DNA of 64,000 nucleotides from JAUXEH01 sp965533275. Its GTDB lineage: Bacteria; Acidobacteriota; Aminicenantia; Aminicenantales; Aminicenantaceae. This document shows positions 31,780 to 40,784 of the stretch, piece after piece (positions within the stretch are counted from its first letter, which is position 1; each line of letters starts with the position of its first letter). The notes under the pieces are model-generated. The model saw only the letters and a program-made list of their open reading frames with translations, did no database searches and was not told the DNA's origin. The stretch is taken from contig CBESWG010000013.1 of assembly GCA_965533275.1 (NCBI GenBank), forward strand, positions 1-64,000. The letters are read 5' to 3'. The translations under genes were made by a program, and so were the position numbers.

Positions 31780-34302
31780 TTAAGATGTATCTTCATGCCT
31801 CGCCGCAGCGAGGGCCTCACGCAGAAACTGTGCGGTATGAGATGTGTCCTCCAGACTCACCTCCTCCGGCGTTCCGGAGGCGACAACGCGGCCGCCCCGC
31901 TCGCCTCCTTCCGGGCCTAAGTCGATAATATAATCGGAATATTTGATAACTTCAAGGTTATGTTCGATGATGATCACGGTGTTCCCCAACTCCACCAGCT
32001 CGGAGAGGACGTCCAGCAGTTTTCGCACATCATCAAAATGCAGTCCGGTGGTCGGCTCATCCAGCAGATAGAGCGTCCGTCCAGTGTCGGTACGGCTCAA
32101 CTCCTTGGTGAGCTTGATGCGCTGGGCTTCCCCCCCGGACAGTGTGGGCGCGGGCTGACCCAGCCGCAGGTAGCCTAGCCCCACCTGTTTGAGGAGGCCG
32201 AGCTTCTTACGCAGTGTGGGATGGGCCTTAAGCGCCGAATGGGCCTCTTCCACGGTCATCGCCAGATATTCGGCTATGTTCTTTCCTTTGAAGCGGACGG
32301 CCAGGGTTTCTTTGTTGTAACGAGCTCCCCGGCAGCGGTCACAGGTGACGAACACATCGGGCAGGAAGTGCATCTCGATCTTGCGGGCCCCGGCGCCCTG
32401 GCACTCCTCGCAGCGTCCTCCCGCGAGGTTGAAGCTGAATCGGCTGGCCGTATATCCCCGGATCCGTGACTCCTGAGAGCGGGCGAAGAGCTCCCGCAGG
32501 GGGGTGAACAGGCCGGTGAAGGTGGCCGGGTTGGAGCGGGGAGTGCGGCCGATGGGTTTCTGGTTTACCGAAATGACCTTGTCGATACGATCCATACCTC
32601 GGATCCGTCGGTGCACTCCCGGGCGGTGCTGGGCCTTGTGCAGGAGCTCGGCCAACCGCCGGTAGAGGATGTCGTAGACCAGCGTGCTCTTACCCGATCC
32701 GGAGACGCCGGTGACGACAGTCATGGCCGAGAGGGGGAACCGGACATCGATGTCCTTCAGGTTGTGCTCCCTCGCCCCTTCGACCGTGAGCCAGCCGGCT
32801 GCGGCCCGCCTCCGTGCAGGGACGGGAATGCTCATGTCTCCACTCAGATACTTGGAGGTCAGAGATGTCTTGCTGCGCAGGATGTGCGGCAGGTCGCCCT
32901 CGGCCACCTTTTCCCCGCCCTTTTCTCCGGCGCCTGGTCCCAGATCCAGGATGTGATCCGCGGCCCGGATCGTCTGCTCGTCGTGCTCCACCACGACCAC
33001 GGAATTCCCCTGGTCACGGATCCCCCTGAGCAGGGAGATCAGACGGTTGTTGTCCCGCTGGTGGAGTCCGATGGTGGGTTCATCCAGGACATAGAGCACT
33101 CCCCTCAAGCTGACACCCACCTGCGCAGCCAGACGGATGCGCCGGGCCTCCCCTCCAGAGAGGGAGGCCGTGGTCCTGCTCAACTGCAGATAGCCCATAC
33201 CCAGCTCATCGATGACATGGAGCCGGGACAGGATCTCCTTCTGGATACGGGAAACTACGGCTTGATGCTGTTTGATGAAGGAGAAATTGGCGAACGTTTC
33301 GGTCAGCCGGCTGACCGGCAGGGAACTCAGTTCATAGATATTGTAACCGCCCACCTTGACAGACAGGGATTCGCGACGCAGCCGGCTCCCGCCGCAGGTC
33401 CCACAGAGCTCATCCGTCACCTCGTAATCACCTCTATGGTTGAGGCGGGTTTCATAGCCCAGCCCATGGCAGGCGGGACAGGCCCCGTAGGGGCTGTTAA
33501 AGGAAAAGGCGCGCGGCTCCAGTTCGGGCAGGCTGATCTCGCAGAAAGGGCACAGGAGGTTCAGCGAATAGTACAGCTCCTCTCCAGACGCCCTCAGGAT
33601 GAGCAGGTCGCCCTGGGCCATTTCCAGGGCGGTTTCGACCGCCTCCTGCAGCCTCTCGGGGCTTTCGGGATCCGCGCGGACCTCATCCACCAGGATCTCT
33701 ATGTTGTGGTTCCGGTTCCGCTCCAGAACGATCTCCTCATCCAGATCCCTAAGCAGGCCGTCTACACGCGTGCGGAGATAGCCCTTCTTTAGAAATCTTT
33801 CGAAGAGACGCAGGTGCTCTCCCTTCCGTCCCTTGACCACCGGCGCGAACACCTGGACCTTTCCCCCCCCGGACACTTCCAGCACGCGCCGCAGGATCTC
33901 GCCTGGGGTCTGGGAGCTGACCATGCGGTCGCAGTCGGGACAGTGGGGAGTCCCCGCGCGAGCGAACATGAGTCGGAGGAAATCATAGGTCTCTGTCACC
34001 GTCCCGACGGTGGAGCGTGGATTGGATGAGATCGTCTTCTGGTCGATGGAGATGGAAGGCGATATGCCCTCAATGGATTCCACTTCCGGTTTCTCCAGCT
34101 GCTCGATGTACTGGCGGGCGTAGGTGGAGAGGCACTCGATGTACCGCCTCTGCCCCTCGGCGAAGAGGGTGTCGAAGGCCAGGGAGGATTTCCCCGAACC
34201 GCTGGGTCCGGTGATCACGATGAGGCGGTTGCGCGGCAGGGTGACATCGATCTGTTTCAGGTTGTGTTGGGCCGCTTTCTTGATCCGGATCTCTTCCAAC
34301 AT
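31780..34302 (-). CDS. uvrA: excinuclease ABC subunit A, short form
   Basis: An 840-residue UvrA, the damage-scanning ATPase of nucleotide excision repair. Both ABC modules are intact: Walker A GPSGSGKSS (32-40) and GVSGSGKST, signatures LSGGEARRIRLAAQ and LSGGEAQRIKLTKE, and Walker B VLDEPTIGLH and LLDEPTTGLH. Zinc motifs CPFC...CPAC and CEEC...CDRC are present. It is about 100 residues shorter than the 940 of E. coli because the stretch between CPACHGLG and the CGTCGGSRLRRES block is only about 20 residues instead of about 115. It is divergent from an mrfA-type repair helicase. Confidence 0.97.
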   Translation of the reverse strand: MLEEIRIKKAAQHNLKQIDVTLPRNRLIVITGPSGSGKSSLAFDTLFAEGQRRYIECLSTYARQYIEQLEKPEVESIEGISPSISIDQKTISSNPRSTVGTVTETYDFLRLMFARAGTPHCPDCDRMVSSQTPGEILRRVLEVSGGGKVQVFAPVVKGRKGEHLRLFERFLKKGYLRTRVDGLLRDLDEEIVLERNRNHNIEILVDEVRADPESPERLQEAVETALEMAQGDLLILRASGEELYYSLNLLCPFCEISLPELEPRAFSFNSPYGACPACHGLGYETRLNHRGDYEVTDELCGTCGGSRLRRESLSVKVGGYNIYELSSLPVSRLTETFANFSFIKQHQAVVSRIQKEILSRLHVIDELGMGYLQLSRTTASLSGGEARRIRLAAQVGVSLRGVLYVLDEPTIGLHQRDNNRLISLLRGIRDQGNSVVVVEHDEQTIRAADHILDLGPGAGEKGGEKVAEGDLPHILRSKTSLTSKYLSGDMSIPVPARRRAAAGWLTVEGAREHNLKDIDVRFPLSAMTVVTGVSGSGKSTLVYDILYRRLAELLHKAQHRPGVHRRIRGMDRIDKVISVNQKPIGRTPRSNPATFTGLFTPLRELFARSQESRIRGYTASRFSFNLAGGRCEECQGAGARKIEMHFLPDVFVTCDRCRGARYNKETLAVRFKGKNIAEYLAMTVEEAHSALKAHPTLRKKLGLLKQVGLGYLRLGQPAPTLSGGEAQRIKLTKELSRTDTGRTLYLLDEPTTGLHFDDVRKLLDVLSELVELGNTVIIIEHNLEVIKYSDYIIDLGPEGGERGGRVVASGTPEEVSLEDTSHTAQFLREALAAARHEDTS

Positions 34303-34310
34303 GATGCCCT

Positions 34311-34339
34311 ATTCTAGCACAACAGCCTTGCCATACCCA
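34311..34339 (-). promoter_or_regulatory. sigma-70-like promoter, predicted leaderless uvrA
   Basis: Minus strand TAGAAT (34311-34316) ends eight bases before the uvrA ATG. A weak -35, TGGGTA (34334-34339), lies 17 bases upstream. No SOS box was recognised in the gap. Confidence 0.5.
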
Positions 34340-34357
34340 GGAAACCTGTCTCGATCA

Positions 34358-34386
34358 TTGACCGTGTATTGTGTTCATACTAAAAT
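34358..34386 (+). promoter_or_regulatory. sigma-70 promoter for the mrfA-like helicase gene
   Basis: TTGACC (34358-34363) and TAAAAT (34381-34386) are 17 bases apart. The leader of about 20 bases carries AGGAG six bases before the TTG start. Confidence 0.75.
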
Positions 34387-34411
34387 AGCAGTTAGCCGAA
34401 AGGAGCCACCG

Positions 34412-36778
34412 TTGGAAGAAGACACAAAAGCGCAAGCGACAAACATCCAGGAGGCCTTGGAAGAGCTGAAGAAACAGGGACTCCGGGAGGACTCCATCCA
34501 AGCCGTAGAGCACATCCCTGCCCGTGAGGGACGCTACCTGGAATACCCTGAGGAGGCCCATACCAGCCTGGTCGCGGCGCTGCAGGAAAGGGGCTATTCA
34601 CGCCTGTACACGCACCAACGCCAGACCTGGGAGCTGCTTCGTCAGAAAAAGAACGCGGTTGTGGTCACGCCCACAGCCTCGGGAAAGACGCTCTGTTACA
34701 ACCTTCCGGTCCTCGATTCCATCCTCAACGATCCCTCAGCCCGGTCGATCTACCTGTTCCCCACCAAGGCCCTTTCCCAGGACCAGAGGGCAGAGCTGGA
34801 CGACACCATCAAGAAGCTCCCCGATGAGATCCGGATCTTCACATATGATGGCGACACCCCCCAGGATGCGCGCAAGGCTATCCGCGCCCGAGGCCACATC
34901 GTAATCACCAATCCCGACATGCTCCACTCAGGAATCCTCCCCCACCACACCAAGTGGATCAAGCTCTTCGAGAACCTCAAGTATATCGTCATCGACGAGC
35001 TCCACAACTACCGCGGCATCTTCGGCAGCCATCTGGCCAACGTGCTGCGGCGCCTGAAGCGCATCGCCCGCTTTTACGGATCGGAACCGCGCTTCATCCT
35101 CTGTACGGCCACCATCGCCAATCCCAAGGAGATGGCGGAGAGGGTCATCGAGGAGCCGGTTTCTCTGGTGGATGACAACGGCGCTCCCAGCGGAGAGAAA
35201 TTTTTCATCTTCTACAACCCGCCGGTCGTCAACAAATACCTCGGGATCCGGCGGTCCTACGTCAAGGAGGCGCGGCGCGTGGCCGCGCTGTTTATCCGGC
35301 ATGACCTCCAGACCATCGTCTTTGCGCAGAGCCGCCTGATCACCGAGGTCCTCGTGACCTACCTCAAAGAAGATTTTGAAAAGAATGTCACTCAGAAAGG
35401 CCGGATCCGCGGATACAGGGGGGGGTACCTTCCCCAGAAGCGGCGCGAGATCGAGCGGGAACTGCGCTCGGGCCAGATCCGGGGCGTGATCTCGACCAAT
35501 GCCCTGGAACTGGGCATCGACATCGGGAGCCTGGACGTGGCGGTCCTGGCTGGCTATCCGGGGACCATCTCCTCTACCTGGCAGAGGGCCGGGCGCGCGG
35601 GACGCAAGACGGGACAATCCGCCGCTGTGCTGGTGGCTTCCAGTTCCCCCCTGAACCAGTTCATAGTCAATCACCCGGACTACTTCTTTTCCAAAAATCC
35701 GGAAAAGGCCCTGATCAATCCCGACAACCTCTCTATCCTGGTCAGCCACATCGAATGCGCCGCCTTCGAACTCCCCTTCGTAGACGGAGAAAAATTCGGC
35801 ACCGTGGATATCGAGGAGATCCTGGCCTTCCTGGAGGAAGAGAAACTCGTCCATCATTCCCAGGATAAATGGTACTGGACATCCGATGTTTATCCGGCCG
35901 ACGGGGTCAACCTGCGCAGCATCTCCTCGGACAATTTTGTGGTGGTGGACACCACGGAAAAATCCCGCGTTATCGCCGAGGTGGATTTCTCCTCGGCCCT
36001 GACCACGCTGCATCCCAAGGCGATCTACATCTGCGAGGGGGAGCAGTTCATCGTCGAGGACCTCGACTTCGACCAGCGGCGCGCCTATGTCCGCCGGACC
36101 GATATCGACTACTACACGGACGCCATCGACTACACAAAGATAAAGATCCTGGATGAGTTCGACCGCCGCGACCTCAAGAACTGTTCCTTGCAGCACGGCG
36201 AGGTCCATGTGGCCACCCAGGTGGTCGGATTCAAGAAGATCAAGTTCCACACCATGGAGAACGTGGGCGCCGGCGACCTCAGCCTGCCGCAGAATGAGAT
36301 GCACACGACTGCCTATTGGCTGACCATACCCTCTGACCTCCTCCTGAGCCTGCCCTTTTCTTCGGAACAGAAGATCAACGGGCTCTTCGGGCTCACCTAC
36401 TGCCTGCATCACGTCTCCCCCCTGTTCATGATGTGCGACCTGCATGATATCGGGGTTTCGTTGGGAGACAACGCCACAGGGAAATCCATACCTCCGCGTG
36501 ATATCCGGAAGAGGATGTCGGACAGGGAAGAGATGATGTTCACGGTGGACGAGGCGTTCGAGCCCAACCTCTTCGTCTACGATAATTTCCCGGGCGGGAT
36601 CGGGCTCAGCCCCTCCCTGTTCGCGCTGGAGAAACAGCTGCTGGAACAGTGTCTGAGGACCATCCGGGACTGCCCCTGTCAGGGGGGATGCCCGTCATGC
36701 GTGGGTCCCACCAAGTCCAGCGGCCAGATGGCCAAGGATGTCGCCCTCCAGATCCTGCAGGAACTAAGTTCCGGCTGA
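34412..36778 (+). CDS. mrfA: DEAD/DEAH-box helicase, MrfA/YprA-like
   Basis: A 788-residue superfamily 2 helicase. The motifs are Q-like YTHQ, Walker A TPTASGKT (near 87), DELH, the TATIAN block and RAGRAGR. A DUF1998-type C-terminal domain carries the zinc cluster C-x6-C-x-C-x3-C-x2-C (CLRTIRDCPCQGGCPSC). In Bacillus, MrfA takes part in UvrABC-independent repair of mitomycin C damage. The divergent placement next to uvrA fits a repair role, though the two enzymes could serve separate routes. The start is the TTG at 34412, set by AGGAG (34401-34405); the frame is open further upstream but that stretch overlaps uvrA. Confidence 0.88.
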   Translation: MEEDTKAQATNIQEALEELKKQGLREDSIQAVEHIPAREGRYLEYPEEAHTSLVAALQERGYSRLYTHQRQTWELLRQKKNAVVVTPTASGKTLCYNLPVLDSILNDPSARSIYLFPTKALSQDQRAELDDTIKKLPDEIRIFTYDGDTPQDARKAIRARGHIVITNPDMLHSGILPHHTKWIKLFENLKYIVIDELHNYRGIFGSHLANVLRRLKRIARFYGSEPRFILCTATIANPKEMAERVIEEPVSLVDDNGAPSGEKFFIFYNPPVVNKYLGIRRSYVKEARRVAALFIRHDLQTIVFAQSRLITEVLVTYLKEDFEKNVTQKGRIRGYRGGYLPQKRREIERELRSGQIRGVISTNALELGIDIGSLDVAVLAGYPGTISSTWQRAGRAGRKTGQSAAVLVASSSPLNQFIVNHPDYFFSKNPEKALINPDNLSILVSHIECAAFELPFVDGEKFGTVDIEEILAFLEEEKLVHHSQDKWYWTSDVYPADGVNLRSISSDNFVVVDTTEKSRVIAEVDFSSALTTLHPKAIYICEGEQFIVEDLDFDQRRAYVRRTDIDYYTDAIDYTKIKILDEFDRRDLKNCSLQHGEVHVATQVVGFKKIKFHTMENVGAGDLSLPQNEMHTTAYWLTIPSDLLLSLPFSSEQKINGLFGLTYCLHHVSPLFMMCDLHDIGVSLGDNATGKSIPPRDIRKRMSDREEMMFTVDEAFEPNLFVYDNFPGGIGLSPSLFALEKQLLEQCLRTIRDCPCQGGCPSCVGPTKSSGQMAKDVALQILQELSSG

Positions 36779-36863
36779 CCGCAGCGCCGCGGCTCCACCC
36801 GCCCTCCACGACAATAAACCCCGAATCCTCCCGCTCCTTACTCAGGGTCATAAGGTCCGCGCA

Positions 36864-36892
36864 TTGACTTTCCCAGGGGTCTATGCTACTTT
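36864..36892 (+). promoter_or_regulatory. sigma-70-like promoter of the Tol-Pal operon
   Basis: TTGACT (36864-36869) and TACTTT (36887-36892) are 17 bases apart, upstream of the tolQ ATG at 36910. Confidence 0.6.
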
Positions 36893-36909
36893 TTTTAGAG
36901 GGAATAATC

Positions 36910-37572
36910 ATGAATTTCTTCAAACTCATACTACAGGGCAGTATCATCGTCCAGCTGGTGCTTCTCATCCTGCTGTTCTTCTCGGTATTTTCCTGGGCTG
37001 TGATCTTCTTCAAGCGCAACACCCTAAAGGCCGCAGTCCTGCAGTCCCGAAAATTCCTGTCGGTGTTCCGACAGAGCAAGAATCTCCTCGAGGTCAACGA
37101 GGCCTCGAAGAAATACAAGGGCAGCCCGCTCGCCTCGCTGTTCCGGGGCGCATACAAGGAACTGGCCTACATAACGAAGTCCGATCCCAACCCCAGGTTG
37201 ACCGCCGAGAACATGGAGAGCATCAACCGGGCCCTGATCAAGGCCTCCAACCGCGAGGTCGCGAAACTGGAGAAGATGATGAGCTTCCTGGCTACGACCG
37301 GCAGCGTCACGCCCTTCATCGGCCTGTTCGGGACGGTGTGGGGGATCATGGACGCATTCCAGGAGATCGGGGAGTCCCAGACCACGGCACTGCAGGCGGT
37401 GGCCCCTGGGATCGCCGAGGCGTTGATCGCCACGGCCGTGGGCCTCTTCGCAGCGATCCCTGCGGTCATCGCCTACAACCACTATCTCCAGCGGATCAAG
37501 GAGTCCATCACGGAGATGGAAGATTTTTCCATCGAATTCCTCAGCATAACCGAACGACTCTATGGCAGCTAG
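36910..37572 (+). CDS. tolQ: TolQ/ExbB proton-channel subunit
   Basis: A 220-residue MotA/TolQ/ExbB protein. Three membrane helices are seen: about 8-35 (QLVLLILLFFSVFSWAVIFF), about 128-150 (FLATTGSVTPFIGLFGTVWGIMDAF) and about 165-185 (APGIAEALIATAVGLFAAIPAVIAY). The conserved GLFGTVWGIM and the Thr-containing third helix form the proton path with TolR. The ATG at 36910 has AGGGA upstream. It starts the tolQRA-B-pal-cpoB series, and tolR overlaps its end by 11 bases. Confidence 0.95.
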   Translation: MNFFKLILQGSIIVQLVLLILLFFSVFSWAVIFFKRNTLKAAVLQSRKFLSVFRQSKNLLEVNEASKKYKGSPLASLFRGAYKELAYITKSDPNPRLTAENMESINRALIKASNREVAKLEKMMSFLATTGSVTPFIGLFGTVWGIMDAFQEIGESQTTALQAVAPGIAEALIATAVGLFAAIPAVIAYNHYLQRIKESITEMEDFSIEFLSITERLYGS

Positions 37573-37999
37573 ATACCGCTCCATCACGAAAAAAGAGGTG
37601 GGCACCTCGATGTCGGCCATCAACGTGACTCCCCTTGTGGATGTCATGCTGGTGATGCTCATCATCTTCATGGTCACGGCCCCCATGATGCAGTCCGGCA
37701 TCGGCGTCAACCTCCCCCAGGCCGAAACCCGCTCCACCCCTGCCGAGGACGGCCTGACCCTCACGCTCACCGCGGACCGCTACATCCACATCCAGGATCA
37801 GGTCATCAACCAGTTCCTGCTGGAGGAGAAGCTCAAGGAATACTTTTTCGCCCGGGAGGAGAAGGTCGTGTACTTGAAGGCGGACCAGGATCTTCCCTAC
37901 GGTTTCGTGATCACGGTCATCGACATCGCCAAGAAGGCCGGCGTGGAGGTCGTGGGATTGGTGACCGATCCGATCGACGAGAGAGAAAGACGCCAATAA
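37562..37999 (+). CDS. tolR: TolR/ExbD
   Basis: A 145-residue single-span protein. The helix VDVMLVMLIIFMVTAPMM holds the essential membrane Asp (TPLVDVML). The periplasmic domain (VNLPQAETRSTPAEDGLTLTLTADR...VYLKADQDLPYG) is typical of ExbD/TolR. It works with TolQ to turn the proton gradient into motion of the TolA/TonB-type protein encoded next. Confidence 0.95.
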   Translation: MAARYRSITKKEVGTSMSAINVTPLVDVMLVMLIIFMVTAPMMQSGIGVNLPQAETRSTPAEDGLTLTLTADRYIHIQDQVINQFLLEEKLKEYFFAREEKVVYLKADQDLPYGFVITVIDIAKKAGVEVVGLVTDPIDERERRQ

Positions 38000-38003
38000 A
38001 GTC

Positions 38004-38816
38004 ATGGAAATGTTGCGCATGCAGGACAAGCGCTTCAAACGCGCGGTGGTATTCTCGGTCTCCGTACATGTGCTGCTGTTCATCATGCTCGTGGTCTCCC
38101 CCTACTTGCCGAAGCCGAGATCTCAGGATCTGGTCTACTACGTCGAGATGACATCCTTCGGGGGAGGAGGCCGTCCCGGAGGCGGAGGAGGCGGAGCCCC
38201 CGCACAAAAGAGCGAGAGTGCCATGGAAACGAGCGTCCCGGAAAGACAGAGCCTGCGGGACCTCACGACTCCCCAGAAACTCGAGGAGAACAGCCCTCCG
38301 ACCATGACCCATCCCGTCGACAAACCCAAAAGAGACAGTACGCCGGCGCCGGAAAAAAAGGCCGTGATCAAGAAGGCCCAGCCCAGCACCAAGAGCGCCT
38401 CCGGTGAGCCGTCGGAAACACCCGGGGGGACCGGCAGCGGAGAGGGCGCCCGCGTGGGCCTGGGCCTCGGCAGCGGAGAAGGCGGCTTCGGATTCGGCGA
38501 GGGGTACGGCGGAGGCGAACTGTCCTCGTTCCCCTACTCCTACTACCTGGCTGAGATCCAGAACCGAATCTCCAGCAACTGGCAGACCGCCCTGATCCGG
38601 AGCGGCACCACGGGCAACGACTTCTCCGAGGTGCGGTTCCGTATCTTCCGCACCGGACGGATCTCCGAGCCGCTGATCCTCCGGTCCAGCGGAAACGCGA
38701 CCATGAACTCCTCGGCAATCCGAGCACTGCGCAATGCGTCGCCCTTCCCTCCCCTCCCGCGGGGATACTCCGATGAATTCCTGATCGTCCGACTTTTATT
38801 CGAGCACAACCGATGA
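38004..38816 (+). CDS. TolA-position energy transducer with TonB-type C-terminus
   Basis: A 270-residue protein with one N-terminal membrane helix (AVVFSVSVHVLLFIMLVVSPYL), a long linker rich in Gly, Pro, Lys and Ser (two Gly-rich blocks near 52-65 and 130-175) and a C-terminal TonB_C/TolA-like domain. That domain runs from YSYYLAEIQNRISSNWQ to FPPLPRGYSDEFLIVRLLFEHNR. It spans the periplasm and carries force from TolQR to the Pal complex. It lacks the long Ala-rich helix of proteobacterial TolA, so it is equally well called a TonB-family transducer; gene order argues for the Tol role. It overlaps tolB by 4 bases. Confidence 0.85.
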   Translation: MEMLRMQDKRFKRAVVFSVSVHVLLFIMLVVSPYLPKPRSQDLVYYVEMTSFGGGGRPGGGGGGAPAQKSESAMETSVPERQSLRDLTTPQKLEENSPPTMTHPVDKPKRDSTPAPEKKAVIKKAQPSTKSASGEPSETPGGTGSGEGARVGLGLGSGEGGFGFGEGYGGGELSSFPYSYYLAEIQNRISSNWQTALIRSGTTGNDFSEVRFRIFRTGRISEPLILRSSGNATMNSSAIRALRNASPFPPLPRGYSDEFLIVRLLFEHNR

Positions 38817-40117
38817 AAAAAACAACTCTTTGTCTCCTCCTATTTATCGTATGCGGATGGGGTTCAGCAGCGCTGTACGCCCAACGGGAAGTGGTGATGC
38901 ACATACGGGAGGGCGTGCCTGTCATCCCGGTCGCCATCCCCGCATTCATCGCGACGGATTCCTCTGATGCGGCCCAGGCGGCAGCCCGGACGCTCCGGGA
39001 CGTTGTCAATGCGGACCTGGAATACAGCCGGATCTTCAAGCCCATCCAGGAAACCCACTACCGCTACCTGCGCCGCCCCCTGAATCCCGAACAGATCTTC
39101 TTCAAGGACTGGGAAGAGCTCCAGGCCAACCTGCTCATCGTGGGAGTGGTGAGGCAGGGAGAGCAGGCGGGCACGTTCCAGTTCGACGGCAAACTCTATG
39201 ATATCAAATCCGAGAGGCTCATCATCGGGAAGAGCTACACCGCGGAAACCGGGCTGACCCGCCTGGTGGCCCACAAATTTGCGGATGAGCTCATGCAGGT
39301 ATACGGAGAGCCTCCGATGTTCACCACCAAGATCGTGTTCTGCTCCAACCGTGACGGCAACTGGGAACTCTATATGATGGACTACGACGGCCACAACCAG
39401 ACCCGGCTGACGTTCAACACCTTCGAAGACTACATGCCGGCCTGGTCTGCCGATGGCCGGCGCATCGCCTACACCTCCTTCGAGGGCGGCGCGGCGCGGC
39501 TCTTTCTCCTCCACCCCTATGAGGGCCGACGCGAACTCGTCTTCGATCAGGGCACCAGCTTCAGCCCCAATTTTTCGCCGGACGACAGGTGGCTGGCCTT
39601 CTGCTCTCAGGAGGACAAGTCCAACACGGATATCTATGTGGCGTCCAGCGACGGCAAGAATCCCCGCCGCATCACCTTCAGCAAGGCCGCCGATACGGCG
39701 CCCACCTGGTCCCCGACCAGCCGGGAGATCGCATTCACATCAGACCGACTGGGCAATCCCCACATCTTCATAATGGACCGTGAGGGTTCCAACGTCCGCC
39801 GCGTGAGCTTCGGCGGGACCTATCATGACGGCCCAGCCTGGGCGCCCACCGGAGACCGCATCGTCTACGTCAGCCGCGTGGAGTCCGTGTTCGACATGTA
39901 TGTCCTGGACCTCAGGTCGAACGAGATCATGAAACTCACAGAGGGCTATGCCCGCAACGAATTCCCCTGCTGGTCCCCGGACGGGCGCCACCTCATTTTT
40001 CAGTCCAACCGGTACGGCAGCAACAATCAGGTCTTCTCCGTCGATTATGACGGGAAAAACATCCGTCAGCTCACCTCCGCGGGCCAGAACAAGCTCCCGG
40101 ACTGGGCCCGAAAATAG
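38813..40117 (+). CDS. tolB: Tol-Pal beta-propeller protein TolB
   Basis: A 434-residue periplasmic protein with signal peptide TTLCLLLFIVCGWGSAALYAQ. The N-terminal alpha/beta domain (about 25-160) binds TolA or Pal. The C-terminal six-bladed propeller has repeated motifs (MPAWSADGRRIAYTS, FSPDDRWLAFCSQ, APTGDRIVYVS, PCWSPDGRHLIFQSNR). It works with Pal to keep the outer membrane attached during division. The ATG overlaps the previous stop (ATGA). Confidence 0.96.
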   Translation: MKKTTLCLLLFIVCGWGSAALYAQREVVMHIREGVPVIPVAIPAFIATDSSDAAQAAARTLRDVVNADLEYSRIFKPIQETHYRYLRRPLNPEQIFFKDWEELQANLLIVGVVRQGEQAGTFQFDGKLYDIKSERLIIGKSYTAETGLTRLVAHKFADELMQVYGEPPMFTTKIVFCSNRDGNWELYMMDYDGHNQTRLTFNTFEDYMPAWSADGRRIAYTSFEGGAARLFLLHPYEGRRELVFDQGTSFSPNFSPDDRWLAFCSQEDKSNTDIYVASSDGKNPRRITFSKAADTAPTWSPTSREIAFTSDRLGNPHIFIMDREGSNVRRVSFGGTYHDGPAWAPTGDRIVYVSRVESVFDMYVLDLRSNEIMKLTEGYARNEFPCWSPDGRHLIFQSNRYGSNNQVFSVDYDGKNIRQLTSAGQNKLPDWARK

Positions 40118-40142
40118 CAGAGACTCGGATATATTTAGATAT

Positions 40143-40171
40143 TTGACATAAAAAATGTTACATAGTATATA
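40143..40171 (+). promoter_or_regulatory. sigma-70 promoter for pal
   Basis: TTGACA (40143-40148) and TATATA (40166-40171; a TATAAT starts two bases later) with a 17-base spacer. It gives pal and the genes after it a transcript independent of tolQ-tolB. Confidence 0.75.
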
Positions 40172-40225
40172 ATGTTTCAAATACATGAGAAGATACGACA
40201 TTCAATCCCACCCAAAGGAGAAATC

Positions 40226-40774
40226 ATGAAAAAACTTCTCATCCTGTCAATTGCATTCCTTTTAGTCTTTTCGTTTGTGAGTTCCTGTAAGAAGAAGGTC
40301 GAGCAGGCCCCGCCTCCACCGCCCCAGGTCAAAGAACAGCCCGCGCCTGTAAAGGTGGAACAGCCCCCGGCCAAGGAACCAGTGCTCACAGAAGAAGAGA
40401 TCTTCGAACGCAAAACACTGGAAGAAATCAACGCCGAAAAACCCATGGGAATGATCCATTTCGATTATGACAAGTTTTTCATCCGCGATGACGCCAAGTC
40501 TACTCTGGAAGGCAATGCCGCGTTCCTGAAAAAGTGGAGATCCGTCAAGGTCCTGATCGAGGGTCACTGCGACGAGAGAGGCACGGAAGAATACAACCTG
40601 GCACTGGGTGAGAAGCGCGCCAAGAGCGCATACGACTACCTGATCTCGCTGGGCATCTCCTCCGACAGGATCAAGATCATTTCCTACGGAAAAAGCCAGC
40701 CCGCCGACATGGGACATAACGAGATCGCCTGGCAGAAGAACCGGCGCGGGCAATTCACGGTCATAGAAAAATAG
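40226..40774 (+). CDS. pal: peptidoglycan-associated lipoprotein
   Basis: A 182-residue lipoprotein. The signal ends in the lipobox VSSC (Cys21), followed by a Lys/Pro-rich tether (KKKVEQAPPPPPQVK). The OmpA-family domain begins at MIHFDYDKFFIRDDAK and includes IEGHCDERGTEEYNLALGEKRA, which binds diaminopimelate in peptidoglycan. The ATG at 40226 has AAAGGAG upstream; an earlier in-frame ATG overlaps the promoter. Confidence 0.97.
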   Translation: MKKLLILSIAFLLVFSFVSSCKKKVEQAPPPPPQVKEQPAPVKVEQPPAKEPVLTEEEIFERKTLEEINAEKPMGMIHFDYDKFFIRDDAKSTLEGNAAFLKKWRSVKVLIEGHCDERGTEEYNLALGEKRAKSAYDYLISLGISSDRIKIISYGKSQPADMGHNEIAWQKNRRGQFTVIEK

Positions 40775-40784
40775 AACAGCCTTC

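Noticed and set aside
32611..33792. 393-residue plus-strand frame inside uvrA
   Set aside because: It is antisense to UvrA motifs conserved along the whole length.
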